Positions 9,273 to 18,185 of a stretch of DNA of 64,000 nucleotides are shown here, one piece after another (the first letter of the stretch is position 1; every line of letters starts with the position of its first letter). Position numbers and translations under genes: made by a program. The notes beneath the pieces were generated by a model. That model was not told the origin of the DNA. It made no database searches and saw nothing but the letters and a program-made list of their open reading frames with translations. Origin of the DNA: Jonesia denitrificans DSM 20603 (GTDB lineage: Bacteria; Actinomycetota; Actinomycetes; Actinomycetales; Cellulomonadaceae); the NCBI RefSeq assembly GCF_000024065.1, contig NC_013174.1:682001-746000 (forward strand). The letters run 5' to 3'.

Positions 9273-9926
9273 GTGCGTGTCACGTCGGCAGGACGCAGCG
9301 GTCGGTCGGTTACTGTTTTGTGCGCCAGTGTAGTGTTCCTTGTTTTCGCTCTCGTGCCATCGGCGACGGCTGGATTAGCAGTGGCCCATGACGTCGATGC
9401 TCCAGCCTCCACAGCGTTGCCAGCTACGCCGTGTGCCACAGCACCCCCGGCCCCCATGCGGCCAGGGATCGAGGCACATCTGCAGTTTGGTCTCACTGCG
9501 TCCAGCGGTCCCCGGTGCCGTGCGTTGCGTGTTGCGCAGGCGCTCGCGGTTGGGGCGGCAATCCGTGATCAGGTCACACAAGAAGGGGCGACCTGCACGC
9601 GTGTCGATGTGTCACATCGGCCTGGGTCGTTGTTGGACCCCAGTGGTGACCACTTTCCGGTTGCTGCGCTGTGGGTGTGTTCTCCGTATCACGGGGTCTA
9701 CGCGGAGCGCGGCGGGACGACGTGGGGGGACACGTTTGTCACCGCGCAATCTCAGGATGCGGTGCTGGCGGATCCGGCGCTGGTTACCCATGAAGCTCGT
9801 CACGTTGCTCAGTGGTTTCGTTATGGCACAACGATGGTGTTTGCCTATGTTGCTGCGGGCACGGATCCGTGTCGCAACGTGTTTGAACAAGACGCAGGGT
9901 GGGCAGATGGTGGATACCGTTGCTGA
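9273..9926 (+). CDS. Secreted protein with HExxH zinc-protease motif
   Basis: I do not recognise the family. The 217-aa product starts with a signal peptide or anchor (residues ~10-40: RSVTVLCASVVFLVFALVP then ATAGLAVA). The mature part has several Cys residues and, near residue 174, VTHEARHVAQWFRYG, which contains HEARH, i.e. HExxH. About 25 residues later FEQDAGWADGGY offers a Glu as a possible third zinc ligand, in the style of DUF4157-like metallopeptidase folds. Start GTG 9273 is 5 bases after the DUF3817 stop, with GAGGAG somewhat far upstream. Zinc binding and proteolysis are inferences from the motif only. Confidence 0.65.
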   Translation: MRVTSAGRSGRSVTVLCASVVFLVFALVPSATAGLAVAHDVDAPASTALPATPCATAPPAPMRPGIEAHLQFGLTASSGPRCRALRVAQALAVGAAIRDQVTQEGATCTRVDVSHRPGSLLDPSGDHFPVAALWVCSPYHGVYAERGGTTWGDTFVTAQSQDAVLADPALVTHEARHVAQWFRYGTTMVFAYVAAGTDPCRNVFEQDAGWADGGYRC

Positions 9927-9944
9927 GTTGGTGTGGGCTCCCAG

Positions 9945-9950
9945 TACCAT
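9945..9950 (+). promoter_or_regulatory. -10 element of guaA (leaderless)
   Basis: TACCAT ends 6 bases before GTG 9957; a TTGCTG at 9920-9925 could be a -35 (19-base spacer). Confidence 0.6.
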
Positions 9951-9956
9951 AGGGGA

Positions 9957-11537
9957 GTGACCCAGACTCCAGGCTCCACTGAACATCCTGTCCTTGTTGT
10001 TGATTTCGGTGCCCAGTACGCGCAACTGATCGCTCGGCGTGTGCGCGAAGCGAAGGTGTACTCCGAGATCGTTCCCCACACCATGCCCGTTGAGGCAATG
10101 ATGGCGAAGAAGCCTGCTGCCATTATTTTGTCCGGTGGCCCATCAAGTGTGTATGCACCCGGTGCGCCAAGCGTTGATCCGGCGTTGTTTGATCAGGGTG
10201 TTCCGGTGATGGGGATTTGCTATGGTTTCCAAGCCATGGCTGCTGCTCTTGGTGGGCGGGTAGCCCACACCGGGGTCCGTGAGTACGGCGGGACTGCGGT
10301 CGATGTGTGCGAGGCGGGCGTTTTACTTGCAGGTTCCGCCCAGTCGCAGATGACGTGGATGTCTCACGGTGACGCAGTCCATGACGCGCCGGACGGTTTC
10401 GTCGTGTTAGCAACCTCGCCTGGTTCGCCGGTGGCGGCGTTTGAAGACGCTGACCGCAAACTTTTTGGTATGCAGTGGCACCCTGAAGTGAAGCATTCCC
10501 AGGGAGGGCAAGCCGCGCTGGAGAACTTTTTGTACCACGGTGCTGGACTTGCGCCGACCTGGACGGCAGACAACGTTGTCGCCGCTCAAATGGAGTTGAT
10601 CCGGGAACAAGTAGGTTCAGATCAGGTGATTTGTGGGCTGTCTGGTGGGGTGGATTCCTCTGTTGCTGCCGCCCTTGTGCAACGTGCTATTGGGGATCAG
10701 TTGACCTGTGTGTTTGTTGATCATGGGTTGCTACGTGAGGGAGAAGCTGAGCAGGTTGAAGTCGACTTTGTTCAGTCCACGGGTGTGCACTTGAAAGTCA
10801 TTGACGCACGTGAACAGTTCCTCAACGCGTTGGCTGGGGTCACAGACCCGGAAACGAAGCGCAAGATTATTGGTCGTGAGTTTATCCGCGCTTTTGAGGG
10901 TGCAGCACGCGAGATTGTTGCTGACGCTGGCGACAAGGACGGTGACGTCAAGTGGCTCGTGCAAGGAACGTTGTACCCGGATGTGGTGGAGTCCGGTGGC
11001 GGTGAGGGCGCCGCAAACATTAAGTCGCACCACAATGTGGGTGGCTTGCCTGATGACTTGCAATTCCAGTTGATTGAACCGTTGCGGACGTTGTTTAAAG
11101 ATGAGGTTCGTGCGGTGGGTGTGGAACTGGGGGTCCCGGATGAGATTGTGTGGCGTCAGCCGTTCCCGGGCCCCGGGTTGGGGATTCGCATCATTGGTGA
11201 GGTGACGGCTGAGCGGTTGGCGATCTTGCGTCAAGCTGATGCGATCGCTCGGGAGGAACTAACCCGTGCCGGTTTGGATCGTGAGATTTGGCAGTGTCCT
11301 GTTGTTCTTCTTGCCGATGTGCGTTCGGTGGGAGTTCAGGGTGACGGTCGCACGTATGGACACCCAATTGTGTTGCGGCCGGTGTCCTCTGAAGATGCCA
11401 TGACGGCGGATTGGTCCCGGCTTCCCTATGACGTGTTGTCGGTGATTTCCACGAGGATCACCAATGAAGTCAGGGACGTGAACAGAGTGGTGCTCGATGT
11501 CACTTCGAAGCCGCCAGGGACGATTGAGTGGGAGTAA
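9957..11537 (+). CDS. guaA: GMP synthase (glutamine-hydrolysing)
   Basis: Amidates XMP to GMP using glutamine and ATP. The N-terminal class I amidotransferase domain (residues ~12-200) has the catalytic Cys in [10 protein letters not shown] (~C88) and His/Glu in WHPEVKHS (~H174). The ATP-pyrophosphatase domain has the P-loop [10 protein letters not shown] (~228). The dimerisation domain with RDVNRVVLD and a C-terminus KPPGTIEWE is complete. I use GTG 9957 (526 aa, family length) because an in-frame GTG at 9933 would overlap the -10 element and add residues absent from relatives. Followed by a terminator. Confidence 0.97.
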   Translation: MTQTPGSTEHPVLVVDFGAQYAQLIARRVREAKVYSEIVPHTMPVEAMMAKKPAAIILSGGPSSVYAPGAPSVDPALFDQGVPVMGICYGFQAMAAALGGRVAHTGVREYGGTAVDVCEAGVLLAGSAQSQMTWMSHGDAVHDAPDGFVVLATSPGSPVAAFEDADRKLFGMQWHPEVKHSQGGQAALENFLYHGAGLAPTWTADNVVAAQMELIREQVGSDQVICGLSGGVDSSVAAALVQRAIGDQLTCVFVDHGLLREGEAEQVEVDFVQSTGVHLKVIDAREQFLNALAGVTDPETKRKIIGREFIRAFEGAAREIVADAGDKDGDVKWLVQGTLYPDVVESGGGEGAANIKSHHNVGGLPDDLQFQLIEPLRTLFKDEVRAVGVELGVPDEIVWRQPFPGPGLGIRIIGEVTAERLAILRQADAIAREELTRAGLDREIWQCPVVLLADVRSVGVQGDGRTYGHPIVLRPVSSEDAMTADWSRLPYDVLSVISTRITNEVRDVNRVVLDVTSKPPGTIEWE

Positions 11538-11547
11538 TCCTAGAAAA

Positions 11548-11588
11548 ATGGGGCTGTACATCCGCATATACCGGATGCACAGCCCCAT
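11548..11588 (+). terminator. Terminator of guaA
   Basis: Stem of ~17 bp (arms ATGGGGCTGTACATCCG and its near-complement, one mismatch) about 10 bases after the guaA stop, followed by GTTTCGT. Confidence 0.8.
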
Positions 11589-11733
11589 GTTTCGTGCTTG
11601 CATAGAAAATGTTTGGCGAATATTCGTCAGCAACTTAGGTACTAGTGCCCAGATTAACCACGGACCTGACCGATATAAATGAGGTGTTGGTTCTTAGACA
11701 CCGCACAACAACTCTTGAAAGTGAGGGCATCCC

Positions 11734-12309
11734 ATGTCCACCACCGTGACCGTCAACCAGTTCAAGTCCGTGAAAATTCTCGGCATCATCACTCTCGTAC
11801 TCGGGCTCGTCATGCTCGTCGCCGGTGGGGTGGCTTACGGCCTTGTTGGTTCCTACCTCAAAGAAGAAAACATCACCGTCGCAGGCGACGCTGACAACTT
11901 CGCCGGCAAGCAAGTTGCCGGCCCGTTCACCGCATTTGCTCAGGCTGAGATCATCGACAAGCACGCACTTGCTGGTTCCAACGGTTTGACCTACGCCGAA
12001 CTGGGTGACCTGCAACGTGAAGCATCCGCCAAGGTGGAAGAACTTGCTGGCCAGGGCCTCGGTGAAGGTGACGCTGAGTACGACGCTGCCGCAGCAGAAC
12101 TCGCCGAGATCAGCCAGCAACGCACCACAGTAATGAACGGTTCCTTCCTCCGGGCTTCCCTCTTCACCTCCGTTGTCTCCTTCGGTGTCTCAGTGCTCGT
12201 GATGGGAACTGGTGTTCTCTTCGCGATCGTTGGATTCGCGCTGGTCAAGCTGTCCAGTGGCCCCAACGTTGTCACTGAAACTGCACCCAAGCCAACCGCA
12301 AGCGCGTAA
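11734..12309 (+). CDS. Two-TM membrane protein (often mis-named LigA)
   Basis: 191 aa with membrane segments at residues ~14-40 (ILGIITLVLGLVMLVAGGVA) and ~140-168, separated by an extracytoplasmic region containing PFTAFAQAEIIDKHAL and TVMNGSFLRASLFTSVVSFG. Actinobacterial relatives are often labelled aromatic ring-opening dioxygenase LigA, but nothing in the sequence supports an enzyme; I treat the function as unknown. GAGGG 7 bases before ATG 11734 is the ribosome site. A paralogue follows at 12493 and shares the FTAFAQAE and SFLRASLFTSVV blocks, which points to duplication. Confidence 0.8.
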   Translation: MSTTVTVNQFKSVKILGIITLVLGLVMLVAGGVAYGLVGSYLKEENITVAGDADNFAGKQVAGPFTAFAQAEIIDKHALAGSNGLTYAELGDLQREASAKVEELAGQGLGEGDAEYDAAAAELAEISQQRTTVMNGSFLRASLFTSVVSFGVSVLVMGTGVLFAIVGFALVKLSSGPNVVTETAPKPTASA

Positions 12310-12351
12310 CACTTTTCGCCCCGCGTGGCGAGGCGAAAGCGCGTGACAGGA

Positions 12352-12387
12352 GATGGCCCCACCCAAACGGGTGGGGCCATCTTTGTG
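12352..12387 (+). terminator. Terminator after first LigA-like gene
   Basis: Perfect 13-bp stem GATGGCCCCACCC with a 4-base loop, then TTTGTGTG. Confidence 0.85.
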
Positions 12388-12492
12388 TGTGATGTGGGTG
12401 TGGGACGCTACGCCGTAGGTGCGTTGTGGTGGCGACGGGGGGTGCCGGACGGTAGATTCGCAGGCAGAAGTCCCCACAATGAAGGAGAAATC

Positions 12493-13650
12493 ATGGGTTC
12501 ACGGATCACAGTGCGACCAACAACATCTGTTGGGGTCATTGGGTTGATAGCGATCATCAGTGGCGTCGTGATGGCTGTTGTTGGTGTGGGGGCGTGGGTG
12601 GTGGTGTCACAGCAGCTGGGAAGCGAACGCATCACCGTTGCGGATGACGCCCCCTTTTTATCTGGGGCGCGCGTCGCTGACCCATTCACCGCGTTTGCTC
12701 AAGCTGAGGTTATCCGCGACCATGCACTCGACGCGAGTGATGGGCGCACATACGCTGAACTGGAGCAGGGCGATCCCACGCGCGCGGTGGTCATGAATGC
12801 ATCGTTTCTTCGCGCATCACTGTTCACATCAGTTGTTGCGTTTGGGTTGTCAGCGTTCGTGACAGCATCAGGGGTGCTCTTCATCCTGGTGGGGTGGGCG
12901 TTACGCCGGTCAGCTGGCGGCCCCCCTGTGGTCATTGACACTGATTCTGCAGGCCCCATCCATGTCCAGGACCATCGGGGTCGAGAAGCTCGCGGTGAGT
13001 TTGGAGCACCACCAGCAACCGACAGCACCGTGGTGGGGGGCGAAGAGCAAGACACCCAGGATGCGCCGGTGGCTGAGGGCACCAGCGGTCACAATCACGA
13101 AACACTTGGTATGGCTGGGGCACCAGGTGGCGCTCCTCGTGCCACCTCACCGGGGGTGAACGACTCGACCGATGACGATGAGTGGATTCCTGCACCGCCA
13201 CAGACAGTGGACGCTCCCCCCGCGTCACAGGCCACTGACGCACCCGAGCCCATTTCTCCACCGGCAACCACGCAGACACCTGCCCCGTTGCGCATGAGCC
13301 GCTCCGATCGTGCGCTGTCACAGCAACGGTCCTACCCAGCTGATGGGACACCATCCATTTCAAGCGCCATCCCGGTTGTGGGCGAACCACCAGCGCAGGG
13401 TATCCCTGCTGACACATCACCATCTGGGGAACGCACACACAGCGAACCTGCACAGGGTCCTGTGGCCGCAGACGCCCCCAAACTCGAGCCAATGAACGAG
13501 GACGGTCAGAACACTCCCACCAGTCATGACCCAGACCGCGCCGATGCAACGAGCGCATCGCCCGAACAGAGCACTGAACCGCGCCCGATCACAGGTGCGG
13601 TTCAGTGGGGGTCCCCGAAGGATCGGCTCCAGGTGAAGAACGAGGACTAG
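12493..13650 (+). CDS. LigA-like membrane protein with long Pro/Thr-rich tail
   Basis: Paralogue of the preceding gene. The first ~145 residues repeat its two-TM layout (GLIAIISGVVMAVVGVGAW; DPFTAFAQAEVIRDHAL; NASFLRASLFTSVVAFGLSA). The remaining ~240 residues are low-complexity, rich in Pro, Thr, Ala, Asp and Glu, presumably disordered and on the cytoplasmic side if the topology is N-in/C-in. The start is ATG 12493 with GAAGGAG 5-6 bases upstream; the frame is open for 56 more codons upstream but that part overlaps the preceding terminator and lacks a ribosome site. The 3' end overlaps the convergent small membrane protein by 4 bases. Confidence 0.78.
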   Translation: MGSRITVRPTTSVGVIGLIAIISGVVMAVVGVGAWVVVSQQLGSERITVADDAPFLSGARVADPFTAFAQAEVIRDHALDASDGRTYAELEQGDPTRAVVMNASFLRASLFTSVVAFGLSAFVTASGVLFILVGWALRRSAGGPPVVIDTDSAGPIHVQDHRGREARGEFGAPPATDSTVVGGEEQDTQDAPVAEGTSGHNHETLGMAGAPGGAPRATSPGVNDSTDDDEWIPAPPQTVDAPPASQATDAPEPISPPATTQTPAPLRMSRSDRALSQQRSYPADGTPSISSAIPVVGEPPAQGIPADTSPSGERTHSEPAQGPVAADAPKLEPMNEDGQNTPTSHDPDRADATSASPEQSTEPRPITGAVQWGSPKDRLQVKNED

Positions 13651-13913
13651 TGGGGGTGGATTGACGGGGGTGGGTCGTGCTGTGGACGTGACCGTAAGGT
13701 ACGCACTAGGGAGACGCCCACAAGCAACACCCCGGTCAATCCGAGCAGTGCAATAAGCCCCAGTTGTGCATCAATGTGGGCGCCGAGTGCCACTGCGATC
13801 GCGCCACCTCCGACAGCGATCAGAAGGATGCCCCACACGATGGTGGTCAAGCGTACGCGACGAGTTGTGGGCTGTGAGTTTTGTGCTGAGGTGCCTGGAT
13901 CGTTGCTGGTCAT
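13647..13913 (-). CDS. Small two-TM membrane protein downstream of PspC-LiaF gene
   Basis: 88 aa with two hydrophobic segments (residues ~24-45 TTIVWGILLIAVGGGAIAVAL and ~51-68) and polar ends. No family recognised. Its ATG overlaps the stop of the PspC-LiaF gene (ATGA, 13910-13913), so it is translationally coupled to it and probably part of the same envelope-stress cluster. Confidence 0.72.
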   Translation of the reverse strand: MTSNDPGTSAQNSQPTTRRVRLTTIVWGILLIAVGGGAIAVALGAHIDAQLGLIALLGLTGVLLVGVSLVRTLRSRPQHDPPPSIHPH

Positions 13914-15304
13914 GAGATCTCCTCTGTGATGGTGATGCTGCCGATTCCCATGGTGATGTCGAGGTCAAAAACTGGGTCCTCGCCCGCTTCAGCACGTGAG
14001 TTTTCATAAGTAACAATGCCTACTCCAATTCCCCCGGTGCTCGATGAGGTATTGGCCCCCTCTTTCCTTGTTTCTCCAATTCCCACCCCTTGGTTTGCGG
14101 TCACAGCAACATCGGAGGGGACAACTATCGTGATGTCCCCGATCCCGCCACTGACGGCGATGGTGACTGGTTGGTCATCACGTGGAGGCTCTTCAAGTTC
14201 AGTGAGATCCAGCGTGGTGTCTCCAACACCGAACGCGAAGCCATCAGTCACCTGCGAGAGCGATGTCGGTGTGTAGGTGCTGTCTCCCAGCACTCGCCAG
14301 TTATCACGGGTGATGCTGATTCCGCTTGCAGTGGCGCTGGTTGCGCTGAGCGTCACAATGAGTGCAACAATCGCAAAGAACCCGGAAGACCCTGAGCTGT
14401 AGCCGCGGATTCCGTTGACCACAACAGCGAGACCACCAAGAACTAAGGCAATCGCGGAGACCAGAGCAACGAGACTGAGATCGTCAACGAGCATGCCACT
14501 GGTATCAGCAACCAAGAACCCTGCAGCGACGAGAAAGACGAGTCCAAGCAGGAGCGCAAATTGGCTTCCTCCAGTGGGATTGCTGGAGTTGTGCACTGGT
14601 GGCGGCGTCCACCCACTGGTTGTACCGGTCTGGGATGCAGGCGCTGACCACGGTGTGGCTGAGCCGGGGGCAGCGTCAGAAACAGGTGTGCCACTGTGAT
14701 CATGAACCGCATCGGTTGGCTCCGGTGATTGCGCCGGGATCACTTGCGTGGTGCTCTGGTCAGCCGGGGTGGGGTGAGCCTGCGTGAAGGAGGTGGTTGA
14801 GTACCCCTGAGCAGGAGCTGTGCCCGGTGCGGGGTGTGAAGCTGTCGGCGAGGACGGCCCCGACTGTTGCACAAGGTAGTAGATGCCGATGGCAACAGCG
14901 ATCGAAGCAACAATCCAGAAGACAGCAGCAACTGGGCTGGTGTTGTTTCCAAAGACAAAGAAATTGTCAATACTTCCCAACCCAAGAACAACCATCACCC
15001 CGATACCGACCAGTGCCCCATCAAACACCCCCCGGAACGCTTGTTCGAGATGGATGCGCCCATCGCGCTGCTCAGGAAGAAGAAGCCACGCCACCGCATA
15101 CACCAAGAGAGTGATACCGGTGACAACGATCCCAGCAATAAGAAAAGCGCCTCGAATGATGAGCGGATCAACACGGAGCCGTGACGCTAACCCACTTGCG
15201 ACACCACCAATCCAGCGCGATGGGGCACGCGAGAATCCGGAGCCTCGGATAGAGTCAAAAAACTGTTGCCCACCAACAGGGGGCGTAGGTTGTGGACTGG
15301 TCAT
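13910..15304 (-). CDS. PspC domain protein with LiaF-like C-terminal domain
   Basis: 464 aa. Residues ~20-85 form a PspC domain (RAPSRWIGGVASGLASRL ... AGIVVTGITLLVYAVAWLLL). A Thr/Pro/Ser-rich linker follows, then several membrane segments (~235-330), and a C-terminal soluble domain (~360-464) with repeated Gly-rich turns such as GGIGDITIVVPSDV and MGIGSITITEE, like the C-terminal domain of LiaF/VraT-type envelope-stress proteins. Start ATG 15304 has GAGG 8 bases upstream; an ATG at 15340 is in frame but lacks one. It is divergent from a histidine kinase that also has PspC, suggesting a LiaFSR-like module. Confidence 0.85.
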   Translation of the reverse strand: MTSPQPTPPVGGQQFFDSIRGSGFSRAPSRWIGGVASGLASRLRVDPLIIRGAFLIAGIVVTGITLLVYAVAWLLLPEQRDGRIHLEQAFRGVFDGALVGIGVMVVLGLGSIDNFFVFGNNTSPVAAVFWIVASIAVAIGIYYLVQQSGPSSPTASHPAPGTAPAQGYSTTSFTQAHPTPADQSTTQVIPAQSPEPTDAVHDHSGTPVSDAAPGSATPWSAPASQTGTTSGWTPPPVHNSSNPTGGSQFALLLGLVFLVAAGFLVADTSGMLVDDLSLVALVSAIALVLGGLAVVVNGIRGYSSGSSGFFAIVALIVTLSATSATASGISITRDNWRVLGDSTYTPTSLSQVTDGFAFGVGDTTLDLTELEEPPRDDQPVTIAVSGGIGDITIVVPSDVAVTANQGVGIGETRKEGANTSSSTGGIGVGIVTYENSRAEAGEDPVFDLDITMGIGSITITEEIS

Positions 15305-15407
15305 GGTTCTATCCTCGCGCTGTTGACGTGGTGGGGCCATCAGGAGTTCCCCTGATCTCTACCCTGACTTTCCGCCAGGGTCGTGGCGAACCAACGAACC
15401 GATGTGT

Positions 15408-15413
15408 GACGAT
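15408..15413 (+). promoter_or_regulatory. -10 element of PspC-histidine kinase gene
   Basis: GACGAT ends 6 bases before GTG 15420, the same spacing as in front of the GNAT gene (62978-62983). Confidence 0.45.
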
Positions 15414-15419
15414 GCTCGT

Positions 15420-16751
15420 GTGAGTATGCCATCCGCTGCGGTGCCCGCGGCCCCTGACCGACTCCCACTGTTGCGCCCGCGACGTGGCAGGCGTATCGCT
15501 GGTGTGTGTGCCGCACTGTCAGCCCACCTGGGTGTGGACGTGCGGGTCATCAGGCTTGTCATGATCGTGACGAGCCTCATGGGAGGGCTCGGGGCAGTCC
15601 TGTACTTATTCCTATGGATGACCGTCCCGCCAGGTGACCCATGGGCCACAGCACGGGAACACTCTCCCACCTCACGGGCAGTTCCCCCGCTGACCACAAT
15701 GGAAGCACCAAGCCCACCGTGGTGGGCTGCGATCCCCATCAAAGATGTCGCCATCGGTGCAGTACTTGTCACCACCGCCGCTCTTCTCATTGCAGATCGA
15801 GCCGGTGTTCATCTCCCCTGGGGAGTGGTTCTTGCCGTTGTCGTCACAGTGATTGGGTTATTTCTTGCCTGGGGACAACTCAACGAAACCCAACGAGGGC
15901 AACTCGCCAAACACGTCGGTGGACGAACCCCCACATCGATTATGCGCATCACCGGTGGGATAGCTCTTGTGGTTGTGGGGGTCGTGCTGCTCCTTGGCCA
16001 AGAACGTGGTGGGACCATGCTCATGCCCGCTCTCGTGTCCGCCGTGGCTGTTCTTGTTGGGGCTGGACTGGTATTAGCCCCATGGTGGCTGCGCCTCATG
16101 CGTGACTTGGCCGATGAACGCGCCAGTTCAGCACGAGCACGTGAACGTGCCGACATCGCCGCCCACCTGCACGACTCAGTCCTCCAAACCCTTGCCCTGA
16201 TCCAACGCAGCGCCCACCAACCAGGCGAAGTCACCCGGCTGGCACGGAACCAAGAACGCGAACTACGCCAATGGTTGTACGAAGACACTCCCCAAGAAGG
16301 AACCTCAGTACAGGAAGACGCCCGTGCCCTGATCGCCACCATCGAAAATGATATGACAGCGGCACTAGGCGGACACGAACCTGTCACCATTGATGTTGTC
16401 ATCGTGGGGGACACCCCACCAGATGACACCTCCCACGCCATGCTGCAAGCACTCGGAGAAGGGGTCAAAAACGCTGTCCGCCACGGGCGTCCCCCCGTCA
16501 GCGTGTACCTGGAGATCTCTGACCACACCATGGACGGGTCTGTCACCGACCGCGGCGATGGCTTCGACATCGACGCAATCCCTCACGATCGTTTTGGGGT
16601 GCGAGAATCAATCATTGGCCGGGTCGAACGCAGGGGTGGAACCGCACAATACAAACGTCGCGCAGCGGGCGGAACAGAACTACGCATCACCGTCCCCCGA
16701 ACTCCCACCCGTCCCTCACCACAATCCGCTCAATCCCCGGAGGCATCATGA
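15420..16751 (+). CDS. Sensor histidine kinase with N-terminal PspC domain
   Basis: 443 aa. An N-terminal PspC domain (~14-72: PRRGRRIAGVCAALSAHLGV, VLYLFLWMTVPPG) is followed by membrane segments between ~105 and ~225, a DHp helix of the NarX/LiaS class (ADIAAHLHDSVLQTLALI, phospho-His near residue 249), and a HATPase domain (N box GEGVKNAVRHG, G boxes DRGDGFDID and GGTELRITVP). The start is uncertain: ATG 15402, GTG 15420 and ATG 15426 are in frame; GTG 15420 has a leaderless-type -10. It overlaps the response regulator by 4 bases (ATGA). Probably senses envelope stress together with the divergent PspC-LiaF protein. Confidence 0.88.
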   Translation: MSMPSAAVPAAPDRLPLLRPRRGRRIAGVCAALSAHLGVDVRVIRLVMIVTSLMGGLGAVLYLFLWMTVPPGDPWATAREHSPTSRAVPPLTTMEAPSPPWWAAIPIKDVAIGAVLVTTAALLIADRAGVHLPWGVVLAVVVTVIGLFLAWGQLNETQRGQLAKHVGGRTPTSIMRITGGIALVVVGVVLLLGQERGGTMLMPALVSAVAVLVGAGLVLAPWWLRLMRDLADERASSARARERADIAAHLHDSVLQTLALIQRSAHQPGEVTRLARNQERELRQWLYEDTPQEGTSVQEDARALIATIENDMTAALGGHEPVTIDVVIVGDTPPDDTSHAMLQALGEGVKNAVRHGRPPVSVYLEISDHTMDGSVTDRGDGFDIDAIPHDRFGVRESIIGRVERRGGTAQYKRRAAGGTELRITVPRTPTRPSPQSAQSPEAS

Positions 16752-17404
16752 GCATCCCTATCCGCATCGCCATCATCGACGATCACGCCATGTTCCGAGC
16801 CGGAGTGCGCGCCTCCCTGCCACCACGCTTTGACGTGGTCGCGGAAGCAGGTGACGTCGACAATGCAATCACTGTCCTTCATGACACCACCCCCGACGTT
16901 GTCCTCCTCGATGTTCACCTCCCCGGTGGCGCAGGCGGTGGCGGGGCTGAAATCCTCACCCGCTGCCACGCCCTCAACGGGGACACAAAATTTCTTGCAC
17001 TCTCTGTCTCTGACGCAGCAGAAGATGTGGTCGCAGTCATTCGGGCCGGCGCTCGCGGGTACGTGACAAAAAATATCGCCCCTGACGAACTTGCTGATGC
17101 GATGGTGCGGGTTCGGGATGGTGACGCAGTTTTTTCGCCGCGACTAGCAGGCTTCGTGTTGGATGCGTTTGGAACCCAACACGCTGACATTGCGACCACA
17201 GATGATGAGCTTGATCGTCTCAGCGCCCGGGAACAAGAAGTGATGCGTTTGATTGCACGGGGGTATGCCTACCGTGAGGTGGCGTCGGAGTTGTTCATTT
17301 CGGTGAAGACTGTGGAGTCTCACGTCTCAGCGGTGTTGCGCAAGCTCCAGTTGTCGTCTCGCCATGAGTTGACCAGGTGGGCGGCTGCACGCCGGCTTTT
17401 GTGA
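16748..17404 (+). CDS. NarL/LuxR-type response regulator
   Basis: 218 aa. Receiver domain with acidic pair IIDDHAMFRAG (residues 9-12), phospho-acceptor VLLDVHLPG (~D55) and conserved Lys in GYVTKNIAPDEL (~100). The C-terminal LuxR helix-turn-helix (~155-205) contains LSAREQEVMRLIARG and VKTVESHVSAVLRKLQL. Overlap with the kinase gene makes it the cognate partner. Likely targets include the divergent PspC-LiaF operon (inference). Confidence 0.94.
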   Translation: MSIPIRIAIIDDHAMFRAGVRASLPPRFDVVAEAGDVDNAITVLHDTTPDVVLLDVHLPGGAGGGGAEILTRCHALNGDTKFLALSVSDAAEDVVAVIRAGARGYVTKNIAPDELADAMVRVRDGDAVFSPRLAGFVLDAFGTQHADIATTDDELDRLSAREQEVMRLIARGYAYREVASELFISVKTVESHVSAVLRKLQLSSRHELTRWAAARRLL

Positions 17405-17477
17405 GTGCGTCTGTGACAACGGTGTTAACTTTGACCCGCATGGCGGGTGTTCATGCCGAGCAATGGCTGGAAGAGGG

Positions 17478-17483
17478 CACGAT
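17478..17483 (+). promoter_or_regulatory. -10-like element of sirohydrochlorin chelatase gene
   Basis: CACGAT ends 6 bases before ATG 17490. A small hairpin at 17434-17448 (ACCCGC/GCGGGT) may end the preceding two-component operon. Confidence 0.35.
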
Positions 17484-17489
17484 AGGACC

Positions 17490-18185
17490 ATGATGTTACG
17501 TCCCGTGCTGCTTGCGTGCTCCCATGGAACTGATAATCCGACCGGCCAGCGTGTGGTGTCGAGCGTCCTTGACCAGGTCAGAGTTCTCCTCCCTGACGTT
17601 GAGGTGATCGAGACCTATGTCGATGTGCAGTTCCCCCAAATTGATACCGTCATCCTTGAGGTGCCTCATCATCGGGATGTCATTGTGGTTCCGGTGCTGT
17701 TGTCGGCGGGGTACCACGTGCATCATGACATTGCGCAGGCGGTTGCCGCGCGCAATGAGGCAACAGGTCCACGGTCACAGGCGGTAGCGACACCGGCACT
17801 TGGGCCGCACCCGTTATTGGCTGACCTGGTGGTGGATCGGCTACGACAGGGGGGTGTTGACCGTGGTGATGTGGTGTTTGCTGCAGCTGGGTCTTCTGAC
17901 GCGCGGGCCAGCGCTGATGTCGAAGCGATGGTTGATTTGGTGTCACAGCGTTGGCAGGGGGCAGTGACCCCCGGGTATTGTTCAGCAGCATCGCCGCGCG
18001 TTGGTGAGGTGATCACGCCAACTACAGATGCGGTGGCGAATTACTTGCTGGCACCGGGCTTCTTTGATGATCGGCTCCATAAGGTGGCAGATCCACTGGG
18101 GGTTACTGTGTCAGCCCCGCTTGGGCATGACCCTCGTGTCGCGCAGGTGATTGTTGACCGATACTGCCAGGCAGAGCAGCACTGA
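17490..18185 (+). CDS. Sirohydrochlorin ferrochelatase (CbiX/SirB type)
   Basis: 231 aa. Inserts Fe2+ into sirohydrochlorin, the last step of sirohaem synthesis. It shows the CbiX/SirB hallmarks: SHGTDNPTGQR near the N-terminus with the metal-handling His, VVPVLLSAGYHVHHDI at ~65, and a second half with a similar fold (VVFAAAGSSDARA). In-frame ATGs at 17463, 17490 and 17493 exist; 17490 fits the family N-terminus. The last 83 bases overlap the 3' end of cysG on the opposite strand. Sirohaem is needed by the sulfite reductase encoded at 22507-24210. Confidence 0.88.
   Translation: MMLRPVLLACSHGTDNPTGQRVVSSVLDQVRVLLPDVEVIETYVDVQFPQIDTVILEVPHHRDVIVVPVLLSAGYHVHHDIAQAVAARNEATGPRSQAVATPALGPHPLLADLVVDRLRQGGVDRGDVVFAAAGSSDARASADVEAMVDLVSQRWQGAVTPGYCSAASPRVGEVITPTTDAVANYLLAPGFFDDRLHKVADPLGVTVSAPLGHDPRVAQVIVDRYCQAEQH

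Noticed and set aside
11734-12309. Annotation as aromatic ring-opening dioxygenase LigA
   Set aside because: The sequence is a two-helix membrane protein with no catalytic or metal-binding motif; the label is a propagated error.
12325-12492. N-terminal extension of the second LigA-like gene
   Set aside because: It covers the terminator of the preceding gene and the true ribosome site GAAGGAG precedes ATG 12493.
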